A stretch of DNA of 64,000 bases, taken from contig JAYKKR010000011.1 in NCBI GenBank assembly GCA_036971615.1, forward strand, positions 1,259,683-1,323,682. Direction: 5' to 3'. The notes under the pieces were generated by a model. The model saw nothing but the letters and a program-made list of their open reading frames with translations. It was not told the origin of the DNA and did not search any database. Position numbers and translations under genes: made by a program. Origin of the DNA: Amyloporia xantha (Eukaryota > Basidiomycota > Agaricomycetes > Polyporales > Adustoporiaceae). This document shows, one piece after another, positions 36,170-47,473 of this stretch. Numbering within the stretch: the first letter of the stretch is position 1; every line of letters begins with the position of its first letter.

Positions 36170-36560
36170 ATGATCCGCGAGGGCGCATCAGCGAACGTAC
36201 TCTTCGTCAGGAAGGTACAGAACATACGGAACATACCTGGTGCACGCTCGCCGCAGTGCGCGGACAGCCGATCGTCCCCGGGCGATTGCGAAACCCTACT
36301 TGGGAGCGCATCAGCATCCGCGCTCGTCGTCGGGCAGGTACAGAACATACGGAACTTACCTGCAGTGCCCTCCCTACAGTGCGCGGACCACTCCTTACAG
36401 TGCACGGACGCCGCGCGATTACGAAACCTTCCCTAGAGGGCGCATCAACGCCAGCGCTCGCCGTCGGGAAGGTACAGCACACAGGAACATACCTGTAGTG
36501 CCCTCCCTACAGCGCACGGACGACGTGCCATCGTCTCCGCACGATCGCGAGACATTTCGC
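36170..36560. repeat. Tandem repeat, about 135 bp unit, three copies
   Basis: The unit runs from GGTACAGAACATACGGAAC through CAGTGCGCGGAC and GCGATTGCGAAACC to the next GGTACAG. The three copies differ by small changes. Several frames stay open through it on both strands, a by-product of the repeat and its GC content, so I assign no gene. Confidence 0.6.
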
Positions 36561-38765
36561 TTCATGTACATATGTAACCTTAATCGCATTAGTCGGGCGC
36601 CCGTCGTTAGGGAGGTAAAGAACGTACCGCGCGGGATGCTGTCGGACGAACGAACCAGCCGGCGCATTGGCATCCGTGCAACTGTACTGTATATACATTC
36701 CATTAGCTTTCTGTGCTGTGATATCAGCAGAACTCAATGATAGCTACATACCTTGTATATTCACCGAGAACGGCTTCCAGACTTGCTCGGGTGGGGAGCC
36801 AACGTCGAGCCCCATGTCGTGACGGGCGTATTCGCGCGAGAAACGGCCGTACTCACGCTCCGACGCTGACGGCACGGGAAGCCTCTGATCGACGACCAGC
36901 ACTCGGATGCGCCAACGCTCGAGATGTACGGACGGCGGCGAGAGCACTGTAACCGTGGAGACAGCTTGCGTAGCAGACGCCTTCTGTACATATGTAAATG
37001 TGGCAGCATCAGTCTCGGCCCAGCATCAGAACATCACCGTGAGCACCTTGTCATTGCGTATTTAGGACGCGTCTATGCACTTCGCCAGCATGTTCGCGCT
37101 GTCCCACACACCCCTAGCAAAGCTACAGCGTTTGTAATTCTAATTTTATCATCCCATGATATCCCTAAACCAACTAAAATCCTTGAAGAACGCATCAGTA
37201 TTGCGGCAATATCCAAATTAAAAAGGGAACCCACCATCAACGACGGCAGGTGGGCGCGAGCAAAGTCCCCGGGATCGCTTGCCCCGCCTTCTTGCATCTG
37301 CTGCAGTACTTGTTCGTCCGGACGAACTCCGCCGCCTCCTGAACCCCACACGCAGTCCTGTACTGCGTGTTTCCGCGCCACTTCCACGGAGCCTGCGCAC
37401 AGTGCCTGTGCTTGCGCTGCGTCGTCCCCCCACAAAGGTGCTGGGCATAGACGGCTTGGCACATGCTACTCTTGTCCGTGAGTTGCACACGAAGATCTCG
37501 ACCATCTTACTTACCTAGAACGTTGAGTGAGTCGAAAAGAACAGAATTCAGAATAGAAGTGTTGCGTATCAAGTGAACTGGACAATTGGCATGCGCGATG
37601 TAGCAGGTCGCCCGCGATCGACGATGATCGACGATGATCGGCCATGATCGACAACGATCGAGCCACTCGATTCGCCAACTTTTGAGTTCCTGCACAGCCA
37701 TCCGCGCGCAGCCTCTGCCTGATGTCCGCGAACAGGTGAGCGTCGGTCTCACTCTCCCTGCGCGCGCTCCGAGCGCACTCCTCACGCCGCGCAGCGAGCG
37801 AACTGCACGATGAGCGTCCAGTAGTAGCGGTCTTCGGGGGGGGGAGAATTGCGAGCGGAGGGTGCGGGCGCTGAGGGCCATTGTAACGTCGGCCGCTGGA
37901 TCTCCTCCCCGCCGACGTCCTCTCGCCCGCCGACGTTCTCTTCTCTCGCCCCGCCGACTCTCGCGTTCGCTCCCCCCAACCCTGGGCCCGCCCGACGTCC
38001 GCTCCTCCCGCCCGCCCATCTCTCGCCCGCCCACGTGCTCTTCTCACGCCCCGCCGACTCTCGCGTTCGCTCCTCCGTGTTACGGCAGTATTTGAGGATC
38101 TCTTGAGGGATCTCGTGGGTGAACCAGGGCGGTTCGGATGTTGACGACGCAACTGGCGCCGTCTCTGTGTCCGTCGCTGGCGAACCGAACATCCACAGAG
38201 TGAACGCTTGTGGCAATCGCTGTGATGGGCGCGCCAGACCCATTCGTGTAGTCGCTGAGGAGTGATTCCTGACCAGGCGCACGGGAGTAACCTCTCAGCG
38301 CACATGGTCGAGTCTCAGAGGCGTCTGGATGGCGCCTGCCATCCGTTCGCGCACCTGTCTTCGCTCTATCGGTGAGAGCTTACCCGCCGTCACGAAGACG
38401 TCGAGACACCAATAGGCTAACACAACGTCAGTTCGGATCCGTTATGCCATCAACCTTGCTCACCGTACTATAATCCAATTTGTCTCCGTCAGGATCCTTT
38501 CTGACCTCGCGATACACTTTCGAACAGTCCCTGGCCATCGACTCATACATTGCAGCCTTCTTCAAAGCATACGCCCTCGCCCCTCACGATAACTCCGCTT
38601 TCTCACTCGTCTTCACCCATGCAGCTGACATGTTATTCCAACCCAATATCGTCCTGCGGAACTCCACATGCAATTTGTTGACTTCCTCATCGACACGTTG
38701 CTTTTCAGCGCGCGCGGAACCATTGCACACGCTCGACTACCATTTGAGTGAGTGGATATCAAAGA
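36561..38765. other. Element interior without a confident gene
   Basis: Some minus-strand text at 37237-37488 has a Cys pattern (CSRCKK) but no exon chain could be built. 37610-37665 has a run of GATCGACGATGATCG-type repeats. 37905-38075 has a GC-rich direct repeat of about 117 bp (shared CCCCGCCGACTCTCGCGTTC). 38326-38765 shows nothing recognisable. Confidence 0.4.
37905..38085. repeat. GC-rich direct repeat pair
   Basis: Two copies, about 117 bp apart, share CGCCCGCC(G/C)ACGT and CCCCGCCGACTCTCGCGTTC. Pyrimidine-rich on the plus strand. Long open frames here are compositional. Confidence 0.55.
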
Positions 38766-41700
38766 TTATGACCAGCTGTGTATATGCTCACCTTCGGACT
38801 GCCAGACATCTGCTGTAGCTTCCGATGACCCAGGGGGAACAATACTCCATATCCATGACCGTAACTCCTTACTGTCACCCTGAGTACGTGGCGTCCATAG
38901 ATTTTTGCTGACAAGATCCTTGGCGAGATCTATAGGCTTTAAGCCCATCGCAGAATCGTCAATGTACAGATTTGAGAGGCGCTCCCTGTTGAAGTTATAC
39001 AACGAAGCGAGGGCTTTCGTGTGTTCCGCTGCGGTGCGGATTATCTTCTGTGCACGCGTGTTGTCTTTCTGGCCTCGCGCGTGCTTCTGCTTGTCTGCGA
39101 GAAAGGCACCTTGATGGTTCAGGGCTTCCTTCACGGCATTGAGGAGGTCATATGCCCGGCCGACCCGTATACGCTGCTCGAATACGCCAAGCGTCTCTAA
39201 ATCCATCGTGCGCCGCTCATCATCGGTGAAGTCTGATGGGAGAGCCAGGGGTTCGGTCTCGGGTTTACCGTACGCATCACCTTCCCCGTCGTCATCGTCA
39301 TCGCCGGTCTCGCCCTCGTCAGTGTCAGGCAGGTCCACTCTCGGCATATAGGTCTCCTGCTCTTGACACCATTTGTCTAGATCGTTTCTTAGGGCCTGGC
39401 GCGCGGCTGCGATGCTCGCGGCATTGTCATCTGCATCCGCATCACCAGTTCGCGACTTCTCGTATTTCACTAACCGTTGACGGAGGTCATACCTATAAAC
39501 GTCGGTCAAGTTAATGTGAGCCACAGGGTGAGCACGCTTACTGTTGTTTCTCGATTTGCATACTGGTCTTCAGGAAATGGGCCGCACCACTCGGGGCTTT
39601 ACCAGCAGCGAGATCGACGTGACGATCGTTAGGCTCGATTTCCAACTTCGCGAGCTCCCTATACACCTTGCCGACACTAGGCACTAGTAATGTCATCAGG
39701 GTATGCATCCAAACAAACACGAATGACATACCCTTCGACTCATCCAGCATGTAAACGCTCTCAATCTTCTACCCTCTCCGGACCTTCTTTCCTTTCATAA
39801 TCTGCGGACCGCTTGGTACATGCTTCTGCTCTAGAGCAGCCCATGTTGTCACCCGCGCTGCTCCCGCTAGATGATTCAGCGCACTGAATAGAGTAGTCTT
39901 CTGCTCTTGCAACTTAAACGCTTCGCGGAGTTTCCTGGCCAGAAACATTGCTGGTCCCAATATCAATGAATGCAGTACAATTGTTATAACCAAGCGGCTT
40001 ACTCCTCGTCTCGACCTTGCGCCAATTCCAATAATTGTGAATGGCGTTAAGCACGTCGTGGCGATGGCCGGCACTCATCTCGCGAGTGCTCAAACCCGCT
40101 TGATTGTGCTCTGCCCACGGATGCTCCACACTTTCACCGTGGGTTAGGCCCGCACCCCACGAGTAGCATAGCGCATATATGATCTGACAGGCCTCCTTGT
40201 GCGCGAGCATGTGCATCTTCGGCAGAAGCAGTTGCATGCGCGCCAGCAGCGGGAGGAGATGTGGAAAACGTTTTCCGAAGCGTGCCATCAAATTGATTTC
40301 ATAGATGCATGCAACATCATACGTGAAGATGAAATGCAGCACTTCCTCCAGGCCTTCCAACGCGCCTGCCAGAGCAAAGTCCATGTGCCCGTACCTGTCA
40401 TGATCGTCAATCGGGCCCGATTTCAATCACAAAGAACAACTCACCTTTCACCCTTCTGAAGATCAACCATGGCCCCGGGTCTGAAACATCCATGACGAAT
40501 GCATATGACCGCAACTACGCCACTGACTTCCAGATTACGGAACTTGCCCGGGCGCTGAGCACGGCCCACCTTGAAGCCACTGCATGTTTCAGGCTTGCGC
40601 ACGATGAGGTCATGACTTCATTGACAGATCACAAGGCGAATGCACTCACCGGAGGTTCAGCATCAATGTCCTCCATGTAATCTTTCATTTTCTGCGGATT
40701 CACAAAATACCCTTGTCCAGGCGCTAAGCTCACGTCGTGCTTCCGCTTCTTCTGCAAGCCATGGTTGCCGTCGCCGCCCAACTCACACGCATGAATATAG
40801 CTGCCAACTCGAATATCAGATTGAATCAACAGGTATCCAATTGAAGACTCACCCTAGATCGGCTGGCGTGTCCTTCCAGTTTGGGGGCAAATTGAAGCCT
40901 GGCCAAGGGCAAGTGAAACAAGGCACGGTGAGCGTCCCAGCCGGCCGTCCTGGTAACTCCATCCCATGATGGTTGCCACTGCGTTTGATCATCATTAAAT
41001 GCAGCCAGAGGCGCGAGATCACGTTGAACTCCCGATAGCGATTCTGCACACATAGGCTAATAGTTAGCACTTAGCCATAGTTAGTCTGCATTACATTGCT
41101 CACCTTTACATTGTGAGGGGCGGCGTTGTTCGTTAGGCGTCGTAGAGCTTCCATGTAATCATACACGCTCTTCTTCGACGTTAGAAAATGGATATCCCAA
41201 TCTTTGAGAAGCTGCACCGAAAATGCGCTCTCTGGGTGTTCAGTGGTGGCCGGAAACAGCCCCGCGCAAAAGCTGAGATATCGGTTCCCTTCGGCCTGCA
41301 CAATGGCACCAGTGGATACGCGCTTGGTGGATGCCATTTGTGTGGGTGACGACGAGATTCGAGGGCGCGACTGCATGAGATAGGTGAGGACACGGTCGAC
41401 CTCGGTGGCCCAAATAGTACACCAAACCCAGCGCGGACAGGTCACGCTTCTCGATGTAGTGCCCGTTCCAAAAATCCACCCAATGGAACGGCTGGTGACG
41501 GTGGGCCTTGACTATGCAAGACGAGCACTGGGGGTCACTGGCGAAGCAATCGTGACACCGCCCTACTGCGCGTTTACCGCATAGACATAACCCTGGCATG
41601 CCTTCAATGTGTTCGCTCTCGAGCAGATCCTGGAGAATTGCAGGCAAGAGTGGCTTCCACTTCTCCAGTACTTCGGATACCCCATGCTATACGACTATCG

Positions 41701-42040
41701 TTAACGGGTGCGCAGAGCCTATGCAGGGCATGCGTACCTTCACTCTGCTGTTCGAAGGCGTGCTTTTGTCACATGTTGAGGTCGAGTCTTCAACAGATGC
41801 TTTCGGCGATTCATCAGGACTTTTACTATTTGACGACATTTCTGCAGCCTCTAGGAGCGGCGGGGATGTTTCGCGCCGAATCTTCTTCTTCTTGGGGGAG
41901 GTGTCCATAAGCCGAATCTCAGGAGTAGAAAGGTGATGCTTGCCAGCTGGATCGATCACCACCTTGTCGAAGACCATATCTACCTGAGAACGCACTTCGC
42001 GAACTCGGAACTGAGCGCGTTTCGAGCGAGCACGTTTCAT
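38766..42040 (-). pseudogene. KDZ transposase with a frameshift
   Basis: The start is placed at 42040 (MKRARSKRAQF); exon 1 is 42040-41738 and exon 2 is 41686-41104. Exon 2 carries the CxC2-type cysteine cluster of KDZ transposases (CLCGKRAVGRCHDCF..., CSSCIVKAHRHQPFHWVDFW, LGLVYYLGHRGRPC). Then come ALRRLTNNAAPHNVK, CFTCPWPGFNLPPNW, and the catalytic core (YGHMDFALAGALEGLE, FTYDVACIYEINL, LLPKMHMLAHKEACQ, THGESVEHPWAEHNQ, STREMSAGHR, NYWNWRK). The C-terminal helical part (TYMPRVDLPD ... LPSDFTDDE) ends at 38766. Near 41262-41267 the frame jumps between SQLLR and GLFPATTEHPES; a loss of CG from a CGCGCG run would explain it. The enzyme is therefore probably not made in full from this copy. 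Confidence 0.85.
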
Positions 42041-43650
42041 GGCAGGTACACGCGTATAGTGCTGGAGTTGGCGAATTGGAGGGATCAATGAAGGTGCGCG
42101 TGTACGCGGGTTGTGCGAGAGTAGGAGCAAAAGAATGTGGGCGAGAGGAGATGGGTGCGCGTCCACTCGCGACTGCGAGGGGTAACCCATTCTGCACTGG
42201 CGCATAATGCCCTGATTGCCGATTTGACCCGAGTACCGATAGCGCTGAGTGTTGCTTTGCCCTGGCAGCCATGCGCTCTTGCACCTCCGGCGTGCTTGTG
42301 TCGCCCGAAAGTGGCGCCACTGCCGGGTAAGCTCATAGGCAGGAGGTACACGATCCAACGGCGGACGTACCATGACAACAACAGACGGACACCTTGACCA
42401 TTTCGGATACCTTCCAGCGAGGCGCATGGTCACTGCACCATGCGAGATCTGGATACCGCCATCAGACGCGAATAGGACTGCAGAGCAGGGGCGGCACTGA
42501 CTTCGGGCGCCGGGTCCACGGTCTATACACAGGGTAAATGACGCAAATATGGGTCTGAGACGTGCAATCATTAGTCATGGAGGTGTTGTCAGAACAAGAT
42601 GGCCTACTAATCTTGGAGAGTGCATGCCTGCGTTGGTCCCCAGAATGTTCAATATGTACCACAGTGGGCGAGTGCTCCCGTTAGACGAACAATGAGTGAA
42701 GTTTATTATTGACAGAGGACTGCCACAAGCACATCGAGAACGTCGCCCAGATATGTTCATCACCCAGATATGTTCATCGCCCAGATATTTTCGTCGCCCA
42801 GATATGTTGCCAGAGATACAAGCCGGTCTTCATGTCGTCGCCAGTAGATTCACAGAGGCCTTGTCCCGAGATCGCTGAGAGGTCTTCAACCTGCGTTCTT
42901 GCCCACAACGCCTCGCTCCCTGGTAACTCAGGGCGAGATCGCTGTTCACTGGGTCTCAACGACGGCCGTACGGCCATCGGAGCGCACCAGGTCTTGAGGA
43001 TGTGTCCACGTCGGGGTGTTGAACTTGAGAGCGTTGGCGATGAGGATGATCCAGCGATAATCGCCTACGCCAAATATTTGGACGCCACCGAGACCAAATG
43101 TTTGGACACCAATGTTCCAGTGAAGGATGCGTTACAGTCACGGCTCTTGCTGCAATTTGGGCCAGTGGCTGGAACTGCGATATCGAGTATTATAATTGAA
43201 TATATCAGCGAGTGGAAGGCAAGATAATGAAGGAGCCACGATGCGAGGCCGCAAAGTGCGATTGAGGTGAGCGACGCAGGCCGCAGCCACTCAGCACGCG
43301 CGCTCAGCCACAAGTTCAATCGACCTTCACGCTCGATGCTGGCGTCAAGGGCAGTACCTCTCCCCTGTGTAGCTGCAACAACCCTAATGTGCCGGCGCCC
43401 GTATTAAACACTACACATGTGCTTGACTTGTAATGTAGATTGTGTCTTAACTCCCTTTTGGGTGCCTGGAAGCCGGCATAGGTCCGATTGCACCAAGCAC
43501 TGGCACTCAAAGTACGCCTTGCACAAGAGTATGCACATTGACATCAATTCAATTAAGCAGCCAGATTAGGGTACATGCCAATGTCTACTAAAATTATCTC
43601 TATGGTACGCGAATGCATGAAATCTGCTAAGTCTACTGAGTGTAATTAGA
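42041..43650. other. Between the KDZ transposase start and a repeat cluster; no confident gene
   Basis: Contains the transposase upstream region and a short tandem repeat at 42743-42807. The frame at 42709-43227 (plus) overlaps that repeat and has no recognised domain. I see no supported gene. Confidence 0.4.
42743..42807 (+). repeat. 17 bp tandem repeat, four copies
   Basis: CGCCCAGATATGTTCAT is repeated about four times with one or two changes per copy. Confidence 0.75.
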
Positions 43651-44125
43651 GGAGGCTTCAGCCACATCGCCTGAATGGGGCACAGATCAGGTGCAGGATT
43701 CAGACGTGTGAGCCTGTCGGCGCCTTGAGTCGCAGGGTTTTGTATCAAGATGACAGCCGAATATACATACCATCTACTAACACTCTACACCAGTACACGC
43801 ATATTATGCAAGAGCTTGAAATTGGCCAAGTCTGCTCAGCGCGTTGGAGGAGACTTCAGCCACATCGCCGAATCGGGCACAGATCAGCTGAGGGATTCAG
43901 ACGGTCCAGCGTGTCGGCACTTTGAGGCTATCACACGACATAATATTTCGCGCAGGGATTTGTATCAAACTTACAACTGAGTGTACATACCGTCGACTAA
44001 CACTATCTGGATGCTACGCTAACCCTTGAAAGCCGCCGAGTATCCCGAAGGCAATTGGAGGCTTCAGCCACATCGTCCGAATCGGGAGCAGCTGATTCCG
44101 ACGCCTCAGCCTCTCGGCGCAAGCC
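43651..44125 (+). repeat. Three direct repeats about 200 bp apart
   Basis: GGAGGCTTCAGCCACATCG followed by GAATCGGG and GATTCAGACG/GATTCCGACG recurs at about 43651, 43846 and 44057. The linking sequence is also similar (TTTGTATCAA, CATACC, CTAACACT). The third copy opens into a longer frame. Confidence 0.65.
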
Positions 44126-44384
44126 GAGTTGGCAGACTCCGCCTGAACTTACAGACGAAGCTAATCTCGAGGATAATCGTGGCAGTGAACTCTCACTGTC
44201 CTGGCAACTCTCTTCACGGCGTCTGCCCTTCGTGCTCAAAGCCTCGGATTTCGACCTCAAGCCCATCGACAGGCCTCAAGTGTTGGTTGTGCGAACGGAA
44301 GGCAGTTGCCTGACGAACGCCACTGACTTCCTGCCGTGTGCGCTGGAGAGAGCTCTCTCCTTGCGCCTGGCATCGGTCGCCTAG
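44055..44384 (+). CDS. Possible exon of an unknown protein
   Basis: An open frame of about 109 codons (EASATSSESGAADSD..., SWQTPPELTDEANLEDN) begins in the third copy of the direct repeat. It has protein-like composition but no recognised domain, and its start codon is uncertain (a TTG heads the frame). It could be a 5' exon of the gene at 45061-47079, but no joined exon chain could be proved. Confidence 0.3.
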   Translation: MEASATSSESGAADSDASASRRKPSWQTPPELTDEANLEDNRGSELSLSWQLSSRRLPFVLKASDFDLKPIDRPQVLVVRTEGSCLTNATDFLPCALERALSLRLASVA

Positions 44385-45060
44385 AAGACCACCGCAAGAA
44401 CGATCCCCTGGTGTCTCTAGGCTCTCGGTACTCTGCTTGCCGCTGTCTCCGTACCCTCTAGCTTCTCAAATTGTTGCTCACTGCCGTCGCCCTGTCGTTG
44501 AAACCTCCTGGATCTTGACTTTGCAATCTCGTGGCGTTGTTTTCCGTCGCTGCTACACGCGTCGGCCCCCCTTTCCGCGTGTCACTCCGGCTTCCTTTAC
44601 AGCCGTACGTTGCTCGCTCTTGTGGTTTTGCCAGTCTAACCGCCCTTGTCATTCACCCGATGACTTGCACAGGTCTCCCCTGATACGGTTGGAAGGTAAG
44701 TGATTTGAAATTATTTATTTGCCTAATCACTTTCTCTCGGGTGTAACCATGTAGCGCGCGAATACTATTGTTCACGGTGAGTGCCCGAGCACTTGTCTCA
44801 TGATTCCTCGCTTATTGGGCCATCACGCCATTGATTCCTTCCAGGAACTCAAAGCACGTCATTCTCTACCACGGGCAGCTTGGCCTGCGGCGTAGTATAG
44901 AGTCAATATAGTTCAATAGTATGTCGTGTGTGCGCCGTCCAACGCGTGTGTTCATACATGCAATTTAGATCGAACACTTTGAAGCGACATGTCGGCAGCA
45001 CCGCTGTGTTTGAAAGAGACCCCTCGGTTGCTCCGTGAGTAGAGATTCCCAGTAGCCGTC

Positions 45061-47079
45061 AGGGACGCACTAAATCAGTTATGGCTAGGGGCTGGGGAAC
45101 CCATAGAGTGGAACGATGGCAAGGTGGCTAGTGTCTGGAGCATGCACGCCGAAGCGGTTGTCACCAGTCCGAATCAAACCTGGATTCCGGAATTCCCGAG
45201 GGTTCAGCCGGGAGTGATTACGTCCCGCGTAGATGGCCGCTGGGGTCCCCAGGAGTATTCGAGATGGCCCCAGATGTACGATATCAAGATTCCCCACCAT
45301 GCGTGCATCCCCGCGTGCATGCGCATTGCACCAGGAGATCCGCGTGAATTAGGCGTGCAGGATATCGTTTGGCGTCGCTTCGAGGAATGGGACTGGCACG
45401 AAGACGTTCTGTGCGGGGTGCGCCGTCTGGGGTTTCTGAAGAGAGATTGCATGGATGAGCTTGTAGGCGAAGCGGAGCGTATTATGCAGTTCTTCGAAGC
45501 GAGTGGTTCTGGTGTACTACAGGACAAAAAACAGCTCGGCCACAATCTCTGTGGTATTCTGCGGCAAGCAATCGACCGTCTGCGGAAGCTCCCCGCGTCC
45601 AAGATGCACGTCATCGCGCTTGCAGCACACATCCAGCGTCTTGCACTGGAAATTGCAGGATATGTGAACTATCTGGAAATCATCGCGCCGAGGATTACAC
45701 TTCCTACCTTCCATGCCAAACTCGTATTGAATATCCGTGGAGCTTTCACACAGAACCCTAGCACTGCCCAATCGTTGTTCAGGGTGGGTGTCCCTGTGTG
45801 GTTTATACAGGATCTCACAGCACGCGTCAAGGTCCATCGTGTCATTGACGACCCTGTCCCCATCGAGTCTGAGTTGGCACTAGCACAGGCGTGGCCGAGG
45901 ATATACAGTGGCCAGGGTGATCTGGCTGGATTAGTGACACGGGTTGGAGATTGGCCGTATGTTATGAATAGGGAAGTCACGCGTGCCCTGGTGGATCAGT
46001 GCTTGCCGGTGTTACCCCATGACCCCGTGGAAGACGACCGCGACTCAAAGCGCCGCAAACTGGGTGGTCGTACTCATCGGGGCACTCGTGGTCGGGAGGG
46101 CGCGAAGGGCGGATCGTCATCAGGACCTGCACATCCTTCTGTCGAACACCAGGCGGTCCCGGGCTGCAAGATACCTCCATGTTGGGAGGCCGCGCTCACG
46201 GCAGTCTCACCGCTGCCCTCGCCCCCGACTTCCGCGACATATTATTTCCCTCCGCCCTTCCTATTCGTCGGTGTGAGAGAGCCCCTGAGTGATAAAACCC
46301 GCCGATATATACACAACTATGTACGCATACGGGGCTTCTGTCGCCACCGCCTACTTGACCCTGCAATCGGTGGCAAGCCGTTGTCAATCGCCGAGTGGAG
46401 GGACAGTCTGTATGGTGACTACACGCTTGATGTCGGAGACAACGACCCCGGCTCTTCTTCCAAGTCCAAGGGCAAGAAAGTCACTCGGGCACAGGAACGT
46501 CATCAAATTGCTCAGAATGTGCGCAAGCTGTTCGCGCAGACGGGTGGTTTACCATCGTACTCGCCCTCCCAACTGGTACTGTGGGGCTCGAATGAAATCA
46601 ACGGTGAGGCAGCGGGCTCGGGTGAGCTACGGGCGCAAATCCTGTGGGAGGTCCACGAGGTCAACTGGCGGTGTGAGGTTCGCGCGCTCGATGAAGCCAT
46701 GACCGGGAGTTCACAGTGGTCCACGCTGCATCAGTGGGATCGAGAAGCTCTGGTTGCGCGAGTCTGGACGTCGGGTGCGAGCGCACTCTCTGTAGTCCCG
46801 CAATGGGAAAGCGAACGCCCCGTGTTTTGTTGGTTGTCCTTGGTCGAAGAAGGCTGGAGAGACAACCGTTGTTTCCTCAAGAGTCTCATCACGCTCATGG
46901 ACCGATGGTCTGGTTTACCTGATGAATTGCGGGTTCAGCCAGAGTTGGTCATGTCGTGCGCTGAAGCGGAATACAACTCTCTTCAGCGTGCTGCCACTCT
47001 CTTCTACGCTCGCTGCTTCGTCCGTGTATTTCGTCGTCTTCCCGTAGTTCCCATGTACATTCCAGCTAGTTTACCGTGA
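45061..47079 (+). CDS. KDZ-element cargo protein of about 670 aa, function unknown
   Basis: One long exon ends at 47079. The frame is open upstream of 45124 to about 45061, where a CAG boundary follows a plausible intron, so the true start lies further left (perhaps in exons at 44.7-45.0 kb, where NTLKRHVGS is readable). The N-terminal half is globular (PHHACIPACMRIAPGDP, RRFEEWDWHEDVLCGVRRLG). The middle is basic and disordered. The C-terminal part has EVNWRCEVRALDEAM ... FCWLSLVEEGWRDNR and ends RRLPVVPMYIPASLP, with the look of a recurrent Agaricomycete family of unknown function seen near transposons. No catalytic motif, signal peptide or membrane segment. It lies within the KDZ inverted repeats on the strand opposite the transposase. 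Confidence 0.65.
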   Translation, partial: RDALNQLWLGAGEPIEWNDGKVASVWSMHAEAVVTSPNQTWIPEFPRVQPGVITSRVDGRWGPQEYSRWPQMYDIKIPHHACIPACMRIAPGDPRELGVQDIVWRRFEEWDWHEDVLCGVRRLGFLKRDCMDELVGEAERIMQFFEASGSGVLQDKKQLGHNLCGILRQAIDRLRKLPASKMHVIALAAHIQRLALEIAGYVNYLEIIAPRITLPTFHAKLVLNIRGAFTQNPSTAQSLFRVGVPVWFIQDLTARVKVHRVIDDPVPIESELALAQAWPRIYSGQGDLAGLVTRVGDWPYVMNREVTRALVDQCLPVLPHDPVEDDRDSKRRKLGGRTHRGTRGREGAKGGSSSGPAHPSVEHQAVPGCKIPPCWEAALTAVSPLPSPPTSATYYFPPPFLFVGVREPLSDKTRRYIHNYVRIRGFCRHRLLDPAIGGKPLSIAEWRDSLYGDYTLDVGDNDPGSSSKSKGKKVTRAQERHQIAQNVRKLFAQTGGLPSYSPSQLVLWGSNEINGEAAGSGELRAQILWEVHEVNWRCEVRALDEAMTGSSQWSTLHQWDREALVARVWTSGASALSVVPQWESERPVFCWLSLVEEGWRDNRCFLKSLITLMDRWSGLPDELRVQPELVMSCAEAEYNSLQRAATLFYARCFVRVFRRLPVVPMYIPASLP

Positions 47080-47473
47080 CGTGATGGTGATGTCGTGTAT
47101 GGCTTGTAGATATCCCGGTTTACTGTATCAGCATCATGCTTCCTTGCCCTGACCATGTGGACGTTGCTGATATCTCCCTTGTCATGAGATTCAGAATAGG
47201 ACGCGGGTCCGGCATGTTTGACGCGATACCCGGACACAGTCTGATGATGATCGTGCTGAATTCCATTGATCGACGCTAACCTTCTGCTTTCTAGATTTTT
47301 TTTCGGGCAAATAAATGCGAGCGCATCATGACGAATTTGGTAAGTGTGCTCATGAGTGCGGTATGAAACTGAACAGAAATTTGTGGCACGAATATTATGT
47401 GTGCATGTATTTGAGCATACCCAGCAGCATATAAAGGCGGCCTGAGCTCGGGGCGTTTTTGTACTGCACAAAC

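Noticed and set aside
37507..38305. Long overlapping frames in the GC-rich region (264 and 175 aa minus strand)
   Set aside because: They overlap each other in several frames, follow GC-rich direct repeats and show no domain.
42709..43227. Plus-strand 172 aa frame
   Set aside because: It starts within a 17 bp tandem repeat and has no homologous-looking block; not enough to call a gene.
45204..46387. Minus-strand frames opposite the 651-codon exon
   Set aside because: Shadow frames of the long plus-strand cargo exon.
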